This document shows positions 61,036-64,000 of a stretch of 64,000 nt of DNA, piece by piece (within the stretch, counting starts at the first letter, position 1; every line of letters starts with the position of its first letter). The notes below the pieces were generated by a model. That model searched no databases. It was not told the DNA's origin and was given only the letters and a program-made list of their open reading frames with translations. This DNA comes from Alviniconcha marisindica (Eukaryota > Mollusca > Gastropoda > Provannidae): assembly GCA_018857735.1 (NCBI GenBank), contig JABMCL010002100.1:91001-155000 (forward strand), written 5' to 3'. The position numbers were made by a program, and so were the translations under genes.

Positions 61036-61760
61036 AGACACGCGTGGTTTTAGTGGTGCTCTGCTTAGGCTGTCAACACATGCGTTTTGGTGGTAGTTTT
61101 GCTTAGGCTGTCAACACACGTGTGCTTGGTGGTGGCTGTCAAGACATGTATTTTTTTGTGGTGTTTTGCTTAGGCTGTCAGCACATGTGTTTTGGGTGGT
61201 GTTTTGCTTAGGCTGTCAACACACGTGTGCTTGGTGGTGGCTGTCAAGACATGTATTTTTTTGTGGTGTTTTGCTTGGGCTGTCAACACATGTGTTTTTG
61301 GTGGTAGTTTTGCTCAGGCTGTCAACACACGTGTGTTTGGTGGTTGTTTTGCTTACACGCGTTTTTTTGGGTGGTGTTTTGCTTAGGCTGTCAACACATG
61401 TGTTTTGGGTGGTGTTTTGCTTAGGCTATCAACACACGTGTTTTTTTGTGATGCTTTGCTTACACGCGTGTTTTTGGTGGTGTTTTGCTTAGGCTCTCAA
61501 CACATGTGTTTTTGGTGGTGTTTTGCTTAGGCTGTCAACACATGTGCTTTTGGTGGTGTTTTCCTTAGGCTATCAGCACACGTGTTTTTGGTTATGGTTT
61601 GCTTAGGCTATCAACACATTTTTTAAATTTTATTTTTGGTAGTGGTGGTGTTTTGCTTAGGTTATCAATACACATATTTTGGGTGGTATTTTGCCTAGGC
61701 TCCATCAACACATGTATTTTTTTTTATGGTGTTTTGCTTAGGCTTACACACGTTTTTTTC
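61035..61760. repeat. Minisatellite, about 38-50 bp unit
   Basis: Around 15 copies of GGTGGTGTTTTGCTTAGGCT plus GTCAACACATGTGTTTTTG, with a variant family containing GGCTGTCAAGACATGTATTT. Ends in T and G homopolymers. Confidence 0.9.
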
Positions 61761-61774
61761 TTTTTTTCTTCTCG

Positions 61775-61809
61775 TTTTTTTTTTTTTTTTGGGGGGGGGG
61801 GGGGGGGGG
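61775..61809. repeat. Poly-T/poly-G homopolymers
   Basis: T run about 61776-61790 followed by G run 61791-61809. Confidence 0.9.
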
Positions 61810-62255
61810 TCTTTTTCCCCCCCCTTTCAGATAGCAGCAGACGTCAGTGACCCAATAACTCCTTCAGATTCGATATTTGCCTGTCTCCTCTTCGCCGTCT
61901 GCGTTGATTATGTGTCCTGGTGCGTGAATCCAAATTCTTGAGTAATTTATGGTCTTCATACGTGGGATGGCGTCGGTCCGTACACGTGTACGTTTCTCTT
62001 CAATAGAAGCCTCTGTCTGTAACTGCAGCATCAGAGCCGCCTTTTTTATACGGTGTTTGGACTGCTTAACATAGAAAAATGAGCCTTTAACCTTAAACAC
62101 ATTTAGGCGGGCGTTTGCTCTCGACACATGCCGATTTTTTCCAGTGTCGTGACCGTTTAGAAAATAAACACGCTTACGGGGTATATTTACTCCTCATACA
62201 TAATTTATAGGCCCTGATTCCTCCCTTCTATCGTTCCTCGTCAGCACGAACAATA

Positions 62256-62583
62256 GCAAGTAAGTAAACATGGTGCTTAACGTCCACAGTAACCATAAGG
62301 CTTATTAAGGACGGGGAGAAGGGGGGAAGGGGGTGATGGAGGTGGGGGGAAGAGGGAAGAGATGATATACCTATCGCTACACTGTCATCACCAGAATGAC
62401 TCCTGCATTAAGATGGGCAGCGATGAGAGCCATTTTAATGTTTCATTAATTGTGAGGGACAAAGTCACAAGACACTGTCCACAGACCACAACTTTTAAAG
62501 AGAAAGGACAGCCGAAGAGGATTCGAACCGAGGTTAACCTAACGCTTACCAACCTAACGCCTTACCGCTAGGCCAAACCCGTT
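62256..62583 (-). mobile_element. Full-length tRNA-derived SINE
   Basis: Read on the minus strand, an A-box-like TGGCCTAGCGGTAAGG (62560-62575) and a B-box GGTTCGAATCC (62519-62529) form a tRNA-derived Pol III head, followed by a body shared with 50915-51080. The 3' end, CCGTCCTTAATAAGCCTTAT, GGTTACTGTGGACGTTAAGC and a TTTACTTACTT tail, is shared with the other SINE copies in the window. The tRNA part is too diverged and its arms too irregular to be a working tRNA. Confidence 0.75.
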
Positions 62584-62954
62584 CATAACACGAGCAATTT
62601 GAAGAGACTGGATTATCACCTTTCCTGTGTGCCTGCCTGTAGCCTGTAAAACAACTCCAGTATGTTTTCCCCGCCAACAATCAATATAAGAATACAAACT
62701 GTAAGAACAGTAATACAAACTTGTGACGGGCAGAATCGTAGCCTACATTTGTGTGCCCCCGGCTGTCGCGATACAGTAATCAAGTTGCAAAGTTTTGACT
62801 GGTTAGGAATAGCTGGCGGGGGGGAAAAAATAAAATAAAAAAAATGACGAATTACGATCATGTTACGAGACAAGTCGGCCATCAGGGCTACGGCACAGAG
62901 GCGGATGCCAATACATTTTCACGTATAGTTTTCCGCAGACTTAAAAAAAAGAAA

Positions 62955-63063
62955 AAAGAAATGAAGAAGAAGAAGAAGAAATTATCACCGGTTTTGTGCA
63001 GAGCAACCCACTCTCTTCGCAGCTCTCTCTCTCTGTCTCTGTCTCTGTGTCTCCCTGTGTCTG

Positions 63064-63098
<35 letters not shown>

Positions 63099-63110
63099 GT
63101 TCCTTTCTGC
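62955..63110. repeat. GAA tract and (CT/GTCT)n tract
   Basis: Short AGAAGAAGAAG at 62962-62980, then CT- and CTGT-rich sequence 63023-63100. Confidence 0.9.
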
Positions 63111-63149
63111 TTCAAATCTTATTTCTCAGTCCTGGTCTCGTCTATCCGG

Positions 63150-63210
63150 TCGCGGTGACACAGACATGGGTGTCGACAAATAGCCTGTGCCACTAGGCCC
63201 ACCATGAGAG
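63150..63210 (-). repeat. Weak tRNA-like A-box fragment
   Basis: The minus strand reads GGTGGGCCTAGTGGCACAGG near 63183-63202, resembling a tRNA-derived head. No matching B-box was confirmed. Confidence 0.25.
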
Positions 63211-63339
63211 ACAGCGTTAGTGAGCTCTCCGCGTTTTGTTTGTGGCGGATATAAGGACAGAGAAATTCATTGCGGATCTGTGACGGGGAAATAATCGACA
63301 CTTGCAATGAAACGTTCATAGCCTTGTCTTTCAAACCAA

Positions 63340-63656
63340 AACAACAACAACAACAAACACAAACAAAAACAAAAACTAGCGAACAACAATAAACAACACA
63401 CTACACACACAACAACCGAAAAACAAACAAGACCAACAAAATTCAAACAAACAAAACAACAAACAAACAAACAACAAAGCAACAACACCAAACATGCATA
63501 CAAAGAAAGTTCCAAAGAAAAACAACAAAAAAACAGAACAAAAAAGAAAGTCACCCCCCACTCCCCAAGAAACAACAACAACAAACAAGAACAAACACAC
63601 GCCAGCACCAATAACAAAACAGCTCACACAACACAACAAACAACACGCACGCACGC

Positions 63657-63689
<33 letters not shown>

Positions 63690-63697
63690 CACACACA

Positions 63698-63767
<70 letters not shown>

Positions 63768-63802
63768 ACGCACGCACGCACGCACACACACACACACACA
63801 GT
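63340..63802. repeat. (AAC)n-rich region and (CA)n array
   Basis: AAC/AAAC repeats 63340-63650, then CA repeats 63659-63800 with CACCAC and CGCA breaks. Confidence 0.95.
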
Positions 63803-63841
63803 GGATGAGACATTTCTTTGTAACTAGGTGAACTATAAGTG

Positions 63842-64000
63842 TTTCTCCTTGATCATCTTCGCTCTTGATTAGGCGTTAATCATCAAAATCCATCTCTCCG
63901 ATTATCTTCACTCTAGCTCTTGATTAGCCTAGGCGTTAACTGTCAAAACTCATCTCCCTGAACATCTTCGATTAGGCGTTAATCATTTTTCTTAATCAAG
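63842..64000. repeat. Tandem repeat at the window edge, about 55-65 bp unit
   Basis: Three copies containing TCTTGATTAG, AGGCGTTAA and TCATCTC; the third runs off the window. Confidence 0.75.

Noticed and set aside
62519..62583. Functional tRNA gene on the minus strand
   Set aside because: A and B boxes are present, but the arms do not fold into a regular cloverleaf and the sequence continues into a repeated SINE body.

Overview
This window comes from an animal nuclear genome. Coding sequence is broken into short exons with GT/AG introns, most DNA is non-coding, and dinucleotide microsatellites, minisatellites, tRNA-derived SINE copies and DNA-transposon relics are abundant. A CpG-poor gene body next to CpG-normal flanking DNA, plus SINEs with tetranucleotide tails, fits a marine mollusc, perhaps a gastropod; that assignment is inference.

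The only conserved host gene I can support is a SMARCD (BAF60) orthologue on the + strand. Fifteen constitutive coding exons and one candidate cassette exon run from 7483 to a TAG at 43704-43706. They join in frame to 466 residues (494 with the cassette), including the whole SWIB domain. The start codon and roughly the first 40 residues are missing and were not found in the window. The protein is an accessory subunit of SWI/SNF (BAF/PBAF) chromatin remodellers.

Layout. 334-4309: decayed coding region of a DDE-type mobile element (two exons, coiled coil, RNase-H-like motifs, several nonsense codons and one frameshift). 6246-6964: piggyBac-like element with TTAA flanks and inverted ends, keeping only an acidic N-terminal reading frame. 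7483-43706: SMARCD, with a 17.9 kb intron (9329-27249) that carries minisatellites, a piggyBac MITE relationship to its 5' neighbour intron, a perfect 32-bp-stem hairpin, an inverted-repeat element and two CpG-richer islands that could be internal promoters. Later introns hold three large minisatellites; the one before exon 10 repeats a whole 3' splice site. 41775-42090: Tc1/mariner relic. 43707-about 45300: 3' UTR with two polyadenylation signals. From about 45540 to the end: CpG-normal intergenic DNA with no recognisable gene, made of SINE copies and very long CA/GA/GT/GAA/CTG arrays.

The most notable point is the roughly 22-copy, 55-bp array at 34015-35243. Every unit repeats the branch-point region, the AG acceptor and the first 11 exonic bases of SMARCD exon 10, so the true exon sits at the end of a row of near-identical decoy acceptors.
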